Translations under genes and position numbers: made by a program
The notes under the pieces: generated by a model
Seen by the model: only the letters and a program-made list of their open reading frames with translations
Told to the model about the DNA's origin: nothing
The model's database searches: none
Source: CBDBLK01 sp965243145
GTDB taxonomy: Bacteria > Bdellovibrionota > Bacteriovoracia > Bacteriovoracales > Bacteriovoracaceae
Reading direction: 5' to 3'
Assembly (NCBI GenBank): GCA_965243145.1
Contig: CBDEUB010000002.1
Location: 2,480,001 to 2,544,000, forward strand
DNA: 64,000 bases
In this document: positions 17,495-26,368 of the stretch, piece by piece
Numbering within the stretch: position 1 is the first letter of the stretch
How the letters are laid out: each line of letters opens with the position of its first letter

Positions 17495-18289
17495 TTAAAT
17501 GTCCCAGACGATGCGGGGGCCATAAGTCCCCCGGTGTTGCCACAGGCCCACCCGCACATTGCGCTCAAAAATCCAGCGGTAAAAGGGGTGGTTGTCGGAG
17601 TGGGCCGCCGCCGCCCGCACTCCCTCGCTGGCCCAGGCCGCCAGCAAAAAACTGGCGGTCAAGTCGGAAGTCCAATGTTTGCGATCTTGCACTCTCTGCA
17701 CGGAGGCCACCAGCCCCAACCCCAAGGGAATGAGCGACCAGGCGGGGCCATAAAACTGCAAAGTTTTAAAAAACAAAGTCCAATAGGGAACGGCGTGGCC
17801 TGAGGGCCAAGAACTGTCTCCCCGAAAGCGCGTCTCCCAAAAACTCAAGTCGGTAGTGTTGGGCCTTTGGTGAATGTGAATGTGACTCAACACCATGGTT
17901 TCCAAATAGGTCAAGTACATGGCGGCGGCGTACTCTTTGGCAAACTGAATATGGCGGGCCTGGCCTTGGGAGCGGCCATAGAAATAATACCCCAGGGGAA
18001 TGATGGGGAACCCCAGCACCACGCCGGACTTGCCAATGGCATCCACCACGCCATTGATGCGGTCTTGGCCATATCGGCCGTATCGATCTGTGAGGCGCTG
18101 GTCGTGTTCAAAGGAATACCACACCAGGGGCAGGCCGCCGGCGGCGTAGTAGAGGGAATTGATTTGGGTAAACTGCAAGTAACTCCCGCGGCCCATCCAA
18201 CTGGCCACATCTTGCAAGGCCTCGGTGTGGGTTTCTGCCTTGAGGCCGAGGGAGAGTATAACCAAGCAATAGCTTATCTTTTTAACCAA
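17495..18289 (-). CDS. PAP2-superfamily membrane phosphatase
   Basis: The three-part acid-phosphatase signature is visible: HIHIHQRPN (motif 1), SSWPSGHA (motif 2) and SVQRVQDRKHWTSD (motif 3, with the catalytic His and Asp). The 264-residue protein has a signal sequence or first helix (ISYCLVILSLGLKAE) and several membrane segments, suiting a lipid phosphatase such as one acting on phosphatidic acid or undecaprenyl pyrophosphate. The likely start is TTG at 18289, inside the end of the preceding gene (8-base overlap). The substrate cannot be told from sequence. Confidence 0.88.
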   Translation of the reverse strand: MVKKISYCLVILSLGLKAETHTEALQDVASWMGRGSYLQFTQINSLYYAAGGLPLVWYSFEHDQRLTDRYGRYGQDRINGVVDAIGKSGVVLGFPIIPLGYYFYGRSQGQARHIQFAKEYAAAMYLTYLETMVLSHIHIHQRPNTTDLSFWETRFRGDSSWPSGHAVPYWTLFFKTLQFYGPAWSLIPLGLGLVASVQRVQDRKHWTSDLTASFLLAAWASEGVRAAAAHSDNHPFYRWIFERNVRVGLWQHRGTYGPRIVWDI

Positions 18290-18953
18290 GGTTATTCACT
18301 CCATCTCTTTTAGAGGTTGCTATTTCTTTGCCCTCAACAGTTCTTATTTCGTAATGATCTCCATATTCTCCATTTTTTATTTTGGCCACAAACTCATCTT
18401 TGGAAAAAACCAACAGTGTATTGGTGTCGAGAAAAAGCAGGTTTTCTCCAGTTTCGCTCTCTTTTAAAACTGCCACTGGTTTTGTAATACTTTCGATCAT
18501 AGGTTTATCATTGATGGAGTATTTTCTTGTATCTTTAAGATGAGTGATCAATTCTTTATTTTTGAGTGCTTGGAGAAGTTTGTGAAACAATTCCTCTCTG
18601 GTCTTTGATTGTTTGCCATACTTTCGGCCAATTGAATTATTCCACAAATCCATATTGCGAGACTTTTCCAAATTTTGAGAACTCCCAATAAACGCAAAAG
18701 GATTGTATTCTACCAATGTCCCCAGAAATGCCGCGAATTTTTCGTGGTACTCCATGGTAAAAACACCACTCACATAGGCGTGTCTCAAAGCGTCAATCTC
18801 ATTGTGTTGGAAACCTTTGGCATCTTTATTGATCGTTCCATCGCTATTTTTTGGCAAGGGCCTTAGGTGCTTATCGATTAAAATGTAGACTTCATTTTCG
18901 GCCTCTTCGTCCAAAGTCCAAAATGTTATTTTATCTATTACATTTCTACTCAT
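18282..18953 (-). CDS. DUF6973-like protein, AT-rich
   Basis: The 223-residue protein has the segment IDALRHAYVSGVF, then after about 30 residues MDLWNNSIGR. This resembles the DUF6973 pattern (ALRHAYWNAL followed by MDLHNNxxGR), often found in secreted or effector-like bacterial proteins. The sequence is clearly more AT-rich than its flanks and poor in GGCC, suggesting acquisition. The ATG at 18953 overlaps the upstream hydroxylase stop by 8 bases. No signal peptide is present. Function is unknown. Confidence 0.6.
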   Translation of the reverse strand: MSRNVIDKITFWTLDEEAENEVYILIDKHLRPLPKNSDGTINKDAKGFQHNEIDALRHAYVSGVFTMEYHEKFAAFLGTLVEYNPFAFIGSSQNLEKSRNMDLWNNSIGRKYGKQSKTREELFHKLLQALKNKELITHLKDTRKYSINDKPMIESITKPVAVLKESETGENLLFLDTNTLLVFSKDEFVAKIKNGEYGDHYEIRTVEGKEIATSKRDGVNNLG

Positions 18954-19923
18954 TATTTCTCCAGGGATTAAAGTGAATATAAAGCGCAATAGTTCCCAAA
19001 AATGCAATGGGGACACCCCAGGGAGTGTGTAAAACATAACTCACCATTATGGGGGTTTGTAAAATCGTGGGAATATAACAAATAGTTGAAAAGATTTTCA
19101 TTTTTTTTGCTTTTTGTGTAGTGATAAAAAAGAGGCCAAAATTACATGCGGCCCCGTATATTGAAAAAGATATTATGGCCCTAATGAAATATCCTAGGGT
19201 GTAGGCGTACCATTCAAAAATATTGTCAAATAAAAATACTACGCACACAACAGTAAAAAATAAAGAGAGAAATCGAATGCACAGGATAAATTTGCGAGAA
19301 TTGCGTTTTGATTCCGTCACCGTTCCCAGGAGGTAGTCCCACAGGGGATTGCTGACGCCAAATTTGGAGTGTTCTTTGGCATGGTGGTGGCGCAAGTGAT
19401 GTTTGCGCAAATAGGAACCCACTTTGGATTTCATCGGCCAGTGGTGAATGGCGTAGTGAATGTAGTCGTAGCAGAGGTAGCCCACCAGAAAGCTGGCCCC
19501 AAAAATCGCCAGGGCGCGCTCGGGGATGAGGGCGTAGAAGGTGGGGCCGAGCACGCCCATGATGAGCAGGGCGGGCAGGGGGGGCATGACCAGGCGGGTG
19601 GCCTCGTCGGGGGCATCGTGGTGGATGCCGTGGAAGAGGTAGATCAGGCGCTTGCCCCACGCCGTCCGCGCCGAGTGGTGAAAGGCCCAGCGGTGAACTG
19701 CATACTCGGTAAAAGTCCAAGTCAAAAGGCCCAACCCCACCCACAAAATCCACTCACCGGCGGAGAGGGTCGCGCGGGCAAAGGCGGTGTAGAAGAGGTA
19801 GGCCACCACTGGCCCCCACATCAGGGCGGGGGTGATGGGGTGAACATGGGTTAGGGCCTCTAACCAATCCCGTTGAAACAGGCGCACGGGGGAAGATGCC
19901 GGAGGGCGCATAAACATATTCAT
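18946..19923 (-). CDS. Fatty acid hydroxylase-family membrane enzyme with foreign C-terminus
   Basis: Residues about 1-205 form a normal fatty-acid/sterol hydroxylase with the di-iron histidine clusters HRWAFHH, HGIHHD, HYAIHH and HHLRHHH. These enzymes hydroxylate or desaturate membrane lipids using oxygen. The family usually ends soon after GVSNPLWDYLLGT. Here the frame continues for about 110 more residues with three or four further helices (for example SLFFTVVCVVFLFD). The DNA of this tail (about 18950-19310) is AT-rich and continuous with the AT-rich DUF6973-like gene, while the catalytic part is GC- and GGCC-rich. The gene therefore looks like a fusion at about 19310. Confidence 0.8.
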   Translation of the reverse strand: MNMFMRPPASSPVRLFQRDWLEALTHVHPITPALMWGPVVAYLFYTAFARATLSAGEWILWVGLGLLTWTFTEYAVHRWAFHHSARTAWGKRLIYLFHGIHHDAPDEATRLVMPPLPALLIMGVLGPTFYALIPERALAIFGASFLVGYLCYDYIHYAIHHWPMKSKVGSYLRKHHLRHHHAKEHSKFGVSNPLWDYLLGTVTESKRNSRKFILCIRFLSLFFTVVCVVFLFDNIFEWYAYTLGYFIRAIISFSIYGAACNFGLFFITTQKAKKMKIFSTICYIPTILQTPIMVSYVLHTPWGVPIAFLGTIALYIHFNPWRNNE

Positions 19924-20007
19924 TCCTAGTCAAGTCTTCTCAAAACACCAATACCATTTTGGGCCAAACATGGCAAGGCCTTCAGGCCCATCTTCGCCCT
20001 TTTGGGG

Positions 20008-21537
20008 TTAATCTTTTCTAATTTTCCAAAAGGGGTTGTTGGCAAAGTTTTTCGGAAAGTGCATTTTCCACGGTTTGCGTATGGCCGCCACATAGGGAGT
20101 ACGGTAGAGGGGGATTGTCCATCCCCGAGTGAGTGCCTCTAGGTGTAGCTTTTTGATTTTTTTGATCCTGTCTGGCCTGTGAGCGGTGTTCATATAGTCT
20201 TTTAACCACGCTTTACCTTCTTTTTGGGAGAGGCCGAATATTCCCGATTTCATGGAATAAGACAAAAGGCCAATTTCTTCTAAAAAACCTGAATCGGTGA
20301 AAACGATAATATAGTCGGGTACTTTATTGTCTTGGGATTTACTAAAAGCAGGGATACTCTCCGCTTCTTCCGCCTTTAAATTGGGCATATAGGATTTTGC
20401 CGCTTTTATATATTCTTCCAATCCGCTTGAACTGGAAGCGTAAATGCCTAGAGAAATACCTGCTCCCGAGGATTCCATGTCAACAGACATGGCCTCTTGA
20501 AAAATGCGCTCTTCTTCAGAGGCCAAGGCGCTTTCTTTTGAGGGAAGAAAAAATTGCTGAGTGGGCCTGCACCCCTCTTTTTGAGCACAGTAGTCGGCAA
20601 ACCCTTTTTGTAAGGCACGGGCAAAAGCAATTCTCTTTTTCGTTGGAATGTTCTTTTTTCCCTCTTTGCTAACATGGGCCAAGGCCATTTGGATATGAAC
20701 GGTTTGGTGAAATTGGGCCTGGTCAGAGTTTATTTTTTTCAAATCTCCAACGGAGAGCCATTCGATGGTGCTGATGTGATCAATTTGGTTTTGGTTGAAA
20801 AGAGTGGCCACTTCACCGCTGCTTTTTCCTTTGGTGGGAATCAATTGAATTTTCCGGGGCATGGCCGCTTTAAAGTGGAAGTGGGCGGGATTGGCCTTTA
20901 AGATTATGCGCCCTTGGGCATCGTCTTTGGCCACATAATAAGGCCCCGAAGTATTGCGGTAGTCGGTAATTTTAAGAGTGGCCGGATCAAAACTCTTCCT
21001 GGGAATAATGGCAAAATCCATTGAAATAAGCATATCGACTACAAAATCCCGTCTGGCCTGGAGTTTTAAAATAAGAGTGTTGTCTTTGACGATCATATTG
21101 GGGCAATCGTCTTTCAAATTTTTAAGTTCGGTATCGGGGCAAACCAAAGTTTTAAAATCCCCGTGGGTATTTTTTGATAAAATGATCAGGCGTTTGAAAG
21201 ATAAAAGCGCATCTTGAGCAGTGATAGGGTGTCCGTCAATGGTTTTTAAACCTGGGCGAAGAACAAAGTGAAGTTCGCTGCCCTTCCAGGTAAATTCTTG
21301 GGCCACCGAGGGAATGGGAGTGCCCGTTTCAGAATCTTCAACGAGAGGAGAGTAGAGATTTTGCAGGAAAACATATTGGTTGTCAAATCGTATTTGGGCG
21401 GGGTCGTAGGCCTGTGCGCTCTCTCGGCCGGGAAAGACCACGCGTAAAACTTCGTTGGTAGAATCGCTTTGGTTGAATTTTATTCCCAGCAAGGCCAATA
21501 AAAAAACAGCAACTGCAATTGGTATAAAAAACTTCAT
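20008..21537 (-). CDS. Peptide-type ABC transporter substrate-binding protein (family 5), copy 2
   Basis: The 509-residue protein follows the OppA/DppA plan: a variable start, then YDPAQIRFDNQYVFLQNLYS, TWKGSELHFVLRPGLKTIDG and the second lobe with SYMPNLKAEEAE. These proteins capture oligopeptides or similar solutes in the periplasm. A membrane anchor (residues 3-19, FFIPIAVAVFLLALLGI) without a lipobox cysteine tethers it. It lies 3 bases after an obvious paralogue with the same anchor. No permease or ATPase gene for such a transporter is nearby, so it may serve as a sensor or use partners elsewhere. Confidence 0.85.
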   Translation of the reverse strand: MKFFIPIAVAVFLLALLGIKFNQSDSTNEVLRVVFPGRESAQAYDPAQIRFDNQYVFLQNLYSPLVEDSETGTPIPSVAQEFTWKGSELHFVLRPGLKTIDGHPITAQDALLSFKRLIILSKNTHGDFKTLVCPDTELKNLKDDCPNMIVKDNTLILKLQARRDFVVDMLISMDFAIIPRKSFDPATLKITDYRNTSGPYYVAKDDAQGRIILKANPAHFHFKAAMPRKIQLIPTKGKSSGEVATLFNQNQIDHISTIEWLSVGDLKKINSDQAQFHQTVHIQMALAHVSKEGKKNIPTKKRIAFARALQKGFADYCAQKEGCRPTQQFFLPSKESALASEEERIFQEAMSVDMESSGAGISLGIYASSSSGLEEYIKAAKSYMPNLKAEEAESIPAFSKSQDNKVPDYIIVFTDSGFLEEIGLLSYSMKSGIFGLSQKEGKAWLKDYMNTAHRPDRIKKIKKLHLEALTRGWTIPLYRTPYVAAIRKPWKMHFPKNFANNPFWKIRKD

Positions 21538-21540
21538 GGC

Positions 21541-23091
21541 CTAATCCTGTCTGATCTTCCAAAATTGGTTGTTGCCAAAGATTTGTGGCAAGTGCAGTTT
21601 CCACGGTTTACGGGCAATCGCCACATAGGGCATGCGGTAGAGGGGGATAGTTCGCCCGCGGATCAGCGATTCCAGGTGAAGTTGTCTGGTCAATTCTAGC
21701 CGTTTGAGTTTGTCCTGGGTGTCCATATATGTTTTGAGCCAGGCCTTACCCTCTTTTATGGGAATACCAAAATATTTCGCTTTAATAGCATAGGAGAGGA
21801 GGCTCACATTTTCCAAAAAGCCCGCATTGGTAAAAACCATAACATAATCGGGCAAATCTCTGTCTTCAAGTTTGGTAAAGGCGGGGGAGCCTTTGGCCCT
21901 TTCAATTCTTATCTGGGGCATAGTGGCCTTGATGGCCTTGAAATAATTGTCCAGTTCGCTGGGGTTGGAGTCGTAAATCCCTAAGAAAATGCCTTCACCT
22001 GAAGTTTCCATTTCCACAGAGTCCATTGCTTTTTGTAGAGTCTTCTTTTCGCTGGGGGTGAGTTCTCCCCCCATCAGGGGAAGAAAAAACTGATCGGTAG
22101 GTGTGCAGCCTTCCCGTCTCATGCAATGATCGCCTAGGGCCTTTTGCAGGGCCTTGGCAAAGGCCAGCCGCCTCTTGAGCGGGATTCGTTTTTTCCCCTT
22201 GTCGGTGATACGGGCCACGGCGAGTACAATGGGGAGGGTTTCGTGGTAGGAAGTCTCGTCCCAGTCCACTTTTTTGAGGATGTCTTCGACTTCGGCCCCT
22301 TCAATGGTGGTGATGTGATCAATTTTCCCCTGGTTGTAGAGTTCGACGACTTGGCGGCGATTGAGGCCCTTGGTGGGGACGAGGTGAATTTCCTGGGCCA
22401 TGGTTTTTTCAAAGCGGATATGGGTGGGATTAGCTTTCAAGATGATGCGCCCCTGGCCCCGGTCTTCGGCCACATAGTGAGGCCCCGAAGTGTTGCGGTA
22501 GTCGGTAATTTTCAGAGTCACCGGGTCGTAGCTGCCCTTGGGGATAATGGCAAAGTCGATGGAGGCAAAGAGGTCGAGAATAAAAAAGCGCTTCATGGTG
22601 GGCCTTAAAATAAATGTATGGCCTTCGACCACCATGCCGGGGCAGTCGTCGCTCAATTTTTTCAGTTTGGCATTGGGGCAGACTAAACTTTTGAAATCCC
22701 CGTGGGTGTTTTGGGAGAGAATGAGCAGGCGCTTGACGGACAAAAGCACATCTTCGGCAGTGATGGGATGCCCGTCGATAGTTTTCATATCCTGGCGGAT
22801 GATGAAGTGCAATTCGTTGCCTTTCCAGTAAAATTTTCTGGCCACTGCGGAATAGGGGGCACCGTTGGCATCAGAAAAGATGATCAGGGGCGAATAGATG
22901 CCCTCCAGCAGAATGTATTCGTGGGCAAAGCGGATGCGCGCCGGATCGTAGGCCTCTATGGCCTTATCGGCCGGAAAGGCCATTTCCAAAATGGGGTCTT
23001 CATCGTAAATGAAACGGTTTAAGTCCCATCTCCACGGGGCCAAAAAGGCAATAATGCTGGCGCTGATGCTGATAACGATGACGGTTTTCAT
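21541..23091 (-). CDS. Peptide-type ABC transporter substrate-binding protein (family 5), copy 1
   Basis: This 516-residue paralogue of the downstream gene is alignable along its whole length (for example KTIDGHPITAEDVLLSVKRL versus KTIDGHPITAQDALLSFKRL). It has an N-terminal helix anchor (VIVISISASIIAFLAP) and the usual two-lobe family 5 sequence. The pair arose by tandem duplication and has diverged mainly in the middle region that would contact the ligand, so the two may bind different solutes. It overlaps the small secreted gene upstream by 4 bases, making a three-gene unit. Confidence 0.85.
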   Translation of the reverse strand: MKTVIVISISASIIAFLAPWRWDLNRFIYDEDPILEMAFPADKAIEAYDPARIRFAHEYILLEGIYSPLIIFSDANGAPYSAVARKFYWKGNELHFIIRQDMKTIDGHPITAEDVLLSVKRLLILSQNTHGDFKSLVCPNAKLKKLSDDCPGMVVEGHTFILRPTMKRFFILDLFASIDFAIIPKGSYDPVTLKITDYRNTSGPHYVAEDRGQGRIILKANPTHIRFEKTMAQEIHLVPTKGLNRRQVVELYNQGKIDHITTIEGAEVEDILKKVDWDETSYHETLPIVLAVARITDKGKKRIPLKRRLAFAKALQKALGDHCMRREGCTPTDQFFLPLMGGELTPSEKKTLQKAMDSVEMETSGEGIFLGIYDSNPSELDNYFKAIKATMPQIRIERAKGSPAFTKLEDRDLPDYVMVFTNAGFLENVSLLSYAIKAKYFGIPIKEGKAWLKTYMDTQDKLKRLELTRQLHLESLIRGRTIPLYRMPYVAIARKPWKLHLPQIFGNNQFWKIRQD

Positions 23092-23519
23092 TTGTCTCCC
23101 GTAGTTCTTGGCCTATGACAAAAATTGGCTTCTAAAGGCCCTGTCTTCAGACGATAAATCCCCCGTTTTTGGAGTTCGCGGATGATAAACTCGTCGTCGA
23201 TTTCGTTGGGAAGTTCATCTTGTTGGCCAAAGAAGTTGAGGTGTTCAAAGGGCCTTTCTTCAGTGTAGGGAAGTTGAAGGGGAAAAATGGGCATGGGCAT
23301 TTGTTCTTCTTTTTCGCTCCATGGGTAGGGATGGGACAGCACTTCACACAAGTCAAAAACCAGTCCTTCGATTTGCATTTCGCAATCTAAGTCTTGATCC
23401 AGCTTGACCGCTGCTTCATTTTTGTCCTCTTCCGATTGTTCTTGAGCATAGGCCCACAGGGGCAAGAGTGTGGTGAGAAAGAGAAACCATCGTTTTGCTG
23501 TTTTCTTCATCGTTGCCAT
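23088..23519 (-). CDS. Small secreted protein leading the binding-protein operon
   Basis: The 143-residue protein begins with a signal peptide (KKTAKRWFLFLTTLLPLWAYA) and continues as an acidic, Pro-rich sequence with three cysteines. No family is recognised. The stop overlaps the start of the first substrate-binding gene by 4 bases, so they are translated together. The promoter should lie in the AT-rich gap at 23520-24002. Confidence 0.65.
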   Translation of the reverse strand: MATMKKTAKRWFLFLTTLLPLWAYAQEQSEEDKNEAAVKLDQDLDCEMQIEGLVFDLCEVLSHPYPWSEKEEQMPMPIFPLQLPYTEERPFEHLNFFGQQDELPNEIDDEFIIRELQKRGIYRLKTGPLEANFCHRPRTTGDK

Positions 23520-24002
23520 GTTTTTTCCTCCAGTTGATGGAAATGGGGAGATGCGTTTTTGTGCCTCCCCACTTTGTACCCGTTGTTTAGCAAGATCGAT
23601 GCCAACTTCTCTACACCGCGAAATCGGCCCCCAGGAGGGGATTTTGCTGCAAAGTGAGATTTTTTCTTAGCAAAACCAGGCGTATGAGTCAAATATTCGC
23701 CAATATTTTGCCAGGGTTTTTGAGACTGTATGCAAAAATATGGGCATAAACTGTTGAAATATTTATTGAAACGGGATTTTCTCGCCAAGTTTGATGAGGT
23801 GGCAATATCTTGATGGAAAATGGTAGAGATTTGCGTCAAGTCGCCAAATTTATTGCCAAATAGAGGCATCTCCCAATTGTCAAAATCTTGAGAATATCCT
23901 CCTTTTGCCCCATGGAATGAGAAAAAATCTTCGCCTTTAATGCATTGTGCTTTATTTCCTCACAATAAGTGAATCATCTATACTTTCGGAAAAGGAATAT
24001 CC
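23520..24002. promoter_or_regulatory. AT-rich divergent intergenic region
   Basis: This 483-base gap separates the minus-strand binding-protein operon from the plus-strand DNA methyltransferase gene and must hold promoters for both. It is AT-rich and low in GGCC compared with the flanks. No convincing gene, RNA or hairpin was seen. A minus-strand open frame (23507-23869) has poor composition and overlaps the start of the secreted gene, so it is not called. Confidence 0.5.
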
Positions 24003-25244
24003 GTGGCCAAATCTTCTTATCAATATGCCTCATTTTTTTCGGGAGCGTTGGGCCTCGACCTTGGGTTGGAAGGTGCGGGCCTTAAACCCGCCTTTTACAA
24101 CGAAATTGAAGGCCGATTTTGCGCAACTATCCAACTCAATCGGCCTCGCGTGCCGCTTTACAACTGTGATATAAGGGAGTTGAACGCAAAAAAATTGCTC
24201 TTGGCCCATGGCCTTAAAAGGGGAGAACTCTTTGCCGTGGCCGGGGGGCCACCCTGCCAGGCCTTTAGCACTGCTGGAAAGCGGAGGGGCCTTAATGATG
24301 TCAGAGGCAATGTCTTTCTCCATTTCATCGACTTAATCGAAGGCCTTGAACCCAAGTATGCCATCATTGAAAATGTCCGGGGTTTGTTATCGGTTCCCTT
24401 AAAGCACCGGCCTCACAATCGGCGAGGGAAGGGGTTTCCATCTCTGTTGGCAGAGGAGTCACCGGGGGGAGCATTAGCACACATTATTTCAAAATTTGAA
24501 AGTATCGGTTACAAGCTATCTTTTACTCTCTACAATGCCGCCAATTTTGGGGTTCCCCAAATTCGGGAAAGGGTGATCATTCTCGCCGCTAGAGAAGGGG
24601 ACGAAATTCCCTTTATGGCCGCCACCCATTCCGATCAAGATAAAAGCTTGTCGCCTTGGAAAACGGCCCGCGATGCCATTTGGGATTTGAGAAACAAAAA
24701 AAATCTTGAACACATTAAGTTCCCCGAAAAGAGGTTAAAATATTACAAATTGTTAAAGGCCGGACAAAATTGGCGCTCCCTTCCTTTAAAATTGCAGAAG
24801 GAGGCCTTGGGAAAGAGTTATTATGCGGGAGGGGGCCGAACCGGATTTTTGAGAAGACTCGACTGGAACAGGCCCGCGCCGACTCTGGTCACCAGTCCCG
24901 CCATGCCGGCAACCGATTTGTGCCACCCCACTCGAAATCGGCCATTGTCTGTAGAAGAGTATAGGCGGATTCAAACTTTCCCAGAGTCCTACCGCATGGC
25001 CGGAACAACTTTGGAAAAATACAAACAGATCGGCAATGCCATTCCTTGCCAACTCGGCCGCGCTATAGGCAAACATTTGATCCAATTTGACAAGGGAACG
25101 CTCAAAAAATTTAATACGGATGGAAAATTGTCCAGGTATCTTCACACTGATCACAGGTCTTGGAAGCAGGCCTTTTATCAGTACAGCGCATACCCCCGCG
25201 AACTGATGGAGAGCACCAGGCGGCGGTCTTCTTTGCCGCGGTAG
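24003..25244 (+). CDS. DNA (cytosine-5)-methyltransferase, solitary
   Basis: The 413-residue enzyme has the C5-methyltransferase motifs in order: I FFSGALGLDLGLEGAG (about residue 10), IV GGPPCQAFS with the catalytic Cys (about residue 82), VI IIENVRGLL (about 120), VIII QIRERVIIL and X IGNAIP near the end. The region between VIII and X (about 190-330) would read the target. It starts at GTG with an AAAGGAA site. No endonuclease gene is adjacent, so it may be a regulatory orphan. Its last 67 bases overlap the convergent barrel gene. The target is unknown; GGCC is a tempting guess given its excess here, but that is not shown by the sequence. Confidence 0.92.
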   Translation: MAKSSYQYASFFSGALGLDLGLEGAGLKPAFYNEIEGRFCATIQLNRPRVPLYNCDIRELNAKKLLLAHGLKRGELFAVAGGPPCQAFSTAGKRRGLNDVRGNVFLHFIDLIEGLEPKYAIIENVRGLLSVPLKHRPHNRRGKGFPSLLAEESPGGALAHIISKFESIGYKLSFTLYNAANFGVPQIRERVIILAAREGDEIPFMAATHSDQDKSLSPWKTARDAIWDLRNKKNLEHIKFPEKRLKYYKLLKAGQNWRSLPLKLQKEALGKSYYAGGGRTGFLRRLDWNRPAPTLVTSPAMPATDLCHPTRNRPLSVEEYRRIQTFPESYRMAGTTLEKYKQIGNAIPCQLGRAIGKHLIQFDKGTLKKFNTDGKLSRYLHTDHRSWKQAFYQYSAYPRELMESTRRRSSLPR

Positions 25245-26314
25245 CGGGAGGCAGTGCGATCGACGGCGTAGGTGGTGAGGTCAAATTCCAGTTGGGGGGT
25301 GCGCACGCCGATGCCTCCTGAGCCGAAGCCGTCGGAGTATCCCAGGCGAAAGAAGAAACTGCGTCGCCAGTCGATTTCGGCACCGAGGCCAAAGCGCCTT
25401 CCCGCGCGGCCAGAGTAGCGGCGCTTTTGATCCTTGTAATTGGCCTCCAGGTGCAGGCGGGTGGTTTGGCCAATTTGCGGGGTGAGGGAAAAACCCAGGT
25501 CGAGAGTGCTGTGCACACCCGCCGGGGCGGCGGCGAATCCCTCGCTTTGCTTAAATTCTTTTTGAGTCATATTGCCCAGTTTGGCGGCGACGGTGGGCAG
25601 TGCCTTCCAGGGTAGGGTGATCCTCGCTCCGCCGATGTATTGCAGGGCCCGTCCGCCCGAGTAGGCGGATTTGGGAGTGCTGACGGTTTGATCGGCGGGG
25701 ATTTCTCCGAAAATTTCCCGCCGGGTGAGGTACACGGCAGTGGCCCCGAGCTTAACTATGCCGCCCATGAAAGACAGGTTGAAAGCGGCGTAAGGCCCCT
25801 GGTCGGTGCGGGCCGAATATTCAAACTGGCCTTGATTTCCCGAACCCATCAGGCCCTGGGTTTGGCGACTGTAGAGCATCCCCGCAGAAAAGTAGCGGGC
25901 GGTGATATTGGGCATGAGTTGAAAGCGCGAGTAGATAAACTGGCCTCTATAATCGCGCAAAAAAGATTGCATTTTTTTGATGTTGTGGCCCTTCCAAAAG
26001 TTGGAGGCCGAATCGGCGCGCCCGCGAGTGGCCTGCATCCAACTGCGGTTGGACTCCACATGAAAGTTGCTCAAGTGAAAGTGGGGGTAGCGGACGGTAC
26101 CCAGTCCGGCGGGGTTGTAAAAGGCCGCCGAAGCGTCGTCAACTTTGGCGATATAGGCATTGCCCATGCCGGCGGCGCGGGAGGAAGTGACCAGTTCTGA
26201 ACGGGTGGCATCTTCAAAGGGAAGAATGGCGCGGACGGGTTCCGCCCAGGCCAATGGCCCCAAGCTCAAGGCCACCTTGGCAAAGTGGGGGAAGCGATCA
26301 AAAAAGGCCTTCAC
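25178..26314 (-). CDS. PorV/UPF0164-like outer-membrane barrel protein
   Basis: The 378-residue protein has an export signal (residues about 8-28) followed by SSRAAGMGNAYIAKVDDASA and AFYNPAGL, the N-terminal hatch signature of FadL/PorV-type barrels, in which AFYNPAG is nearly invariant. The rest is beta-rich. Such proteins act as outer-membrane transporters or secretion accessory factors. The gene converges with the DNA methyltransferase and overlaps its end by 67 bases. Confidence 0.78.
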   Translation of the reverse strand: MKAFFDRFPHFAKVALSLGPLAWAEPVRAILPFEDATRSELVTSSRAAGMGNAYIAKVDDASAAFYNPAGLGTVRYPHFHLSNFHVESNRSWMQATRGRADSASNFWKGHNIKKMQSFLRDYRGQFIYSRFQLMPNITARYFSAGMLYSRQTQGLMGSGNQGQFEYSARTDQGPYAAFNLSFMGGIVKLGATAVYLTRREIFGEIPADQTVSTPKSAYSGGRALQYIGGARITLPWKALPTVAAKLGNMTQKEFKQSEGFAAAPAGVHSTLDLGFSLTPQIGQTTRLHLEANYKDQKRRYSGRAGRRFGLGAEIDWRRSFFFRLGYSDGFGSGGIGVRTPQLEFDLTTYAVDRTASRYRGKEDRRLVLSISSRGYALY

Positions 26315-26368
26315 AGCTCCATTTTAAACGCTTTGCATTAAAGAATCGATGGGCCTGGTTTTGCCCCC

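Noticed and set aside
19970..19996. Possible solo repeat end (CTTCAGGCCCATCTT)
   Set aside because: Only a short core matches and the outer stem bases are absent; with GGCC so frequent this can arise by chance.
23507..23869. Minus-strand frame in the AT-rich gap before the methyltransferase
   Set aside because: It overlaps the start of the small secreted gene, has no ribosome site and shows composition of non-coding DNA.
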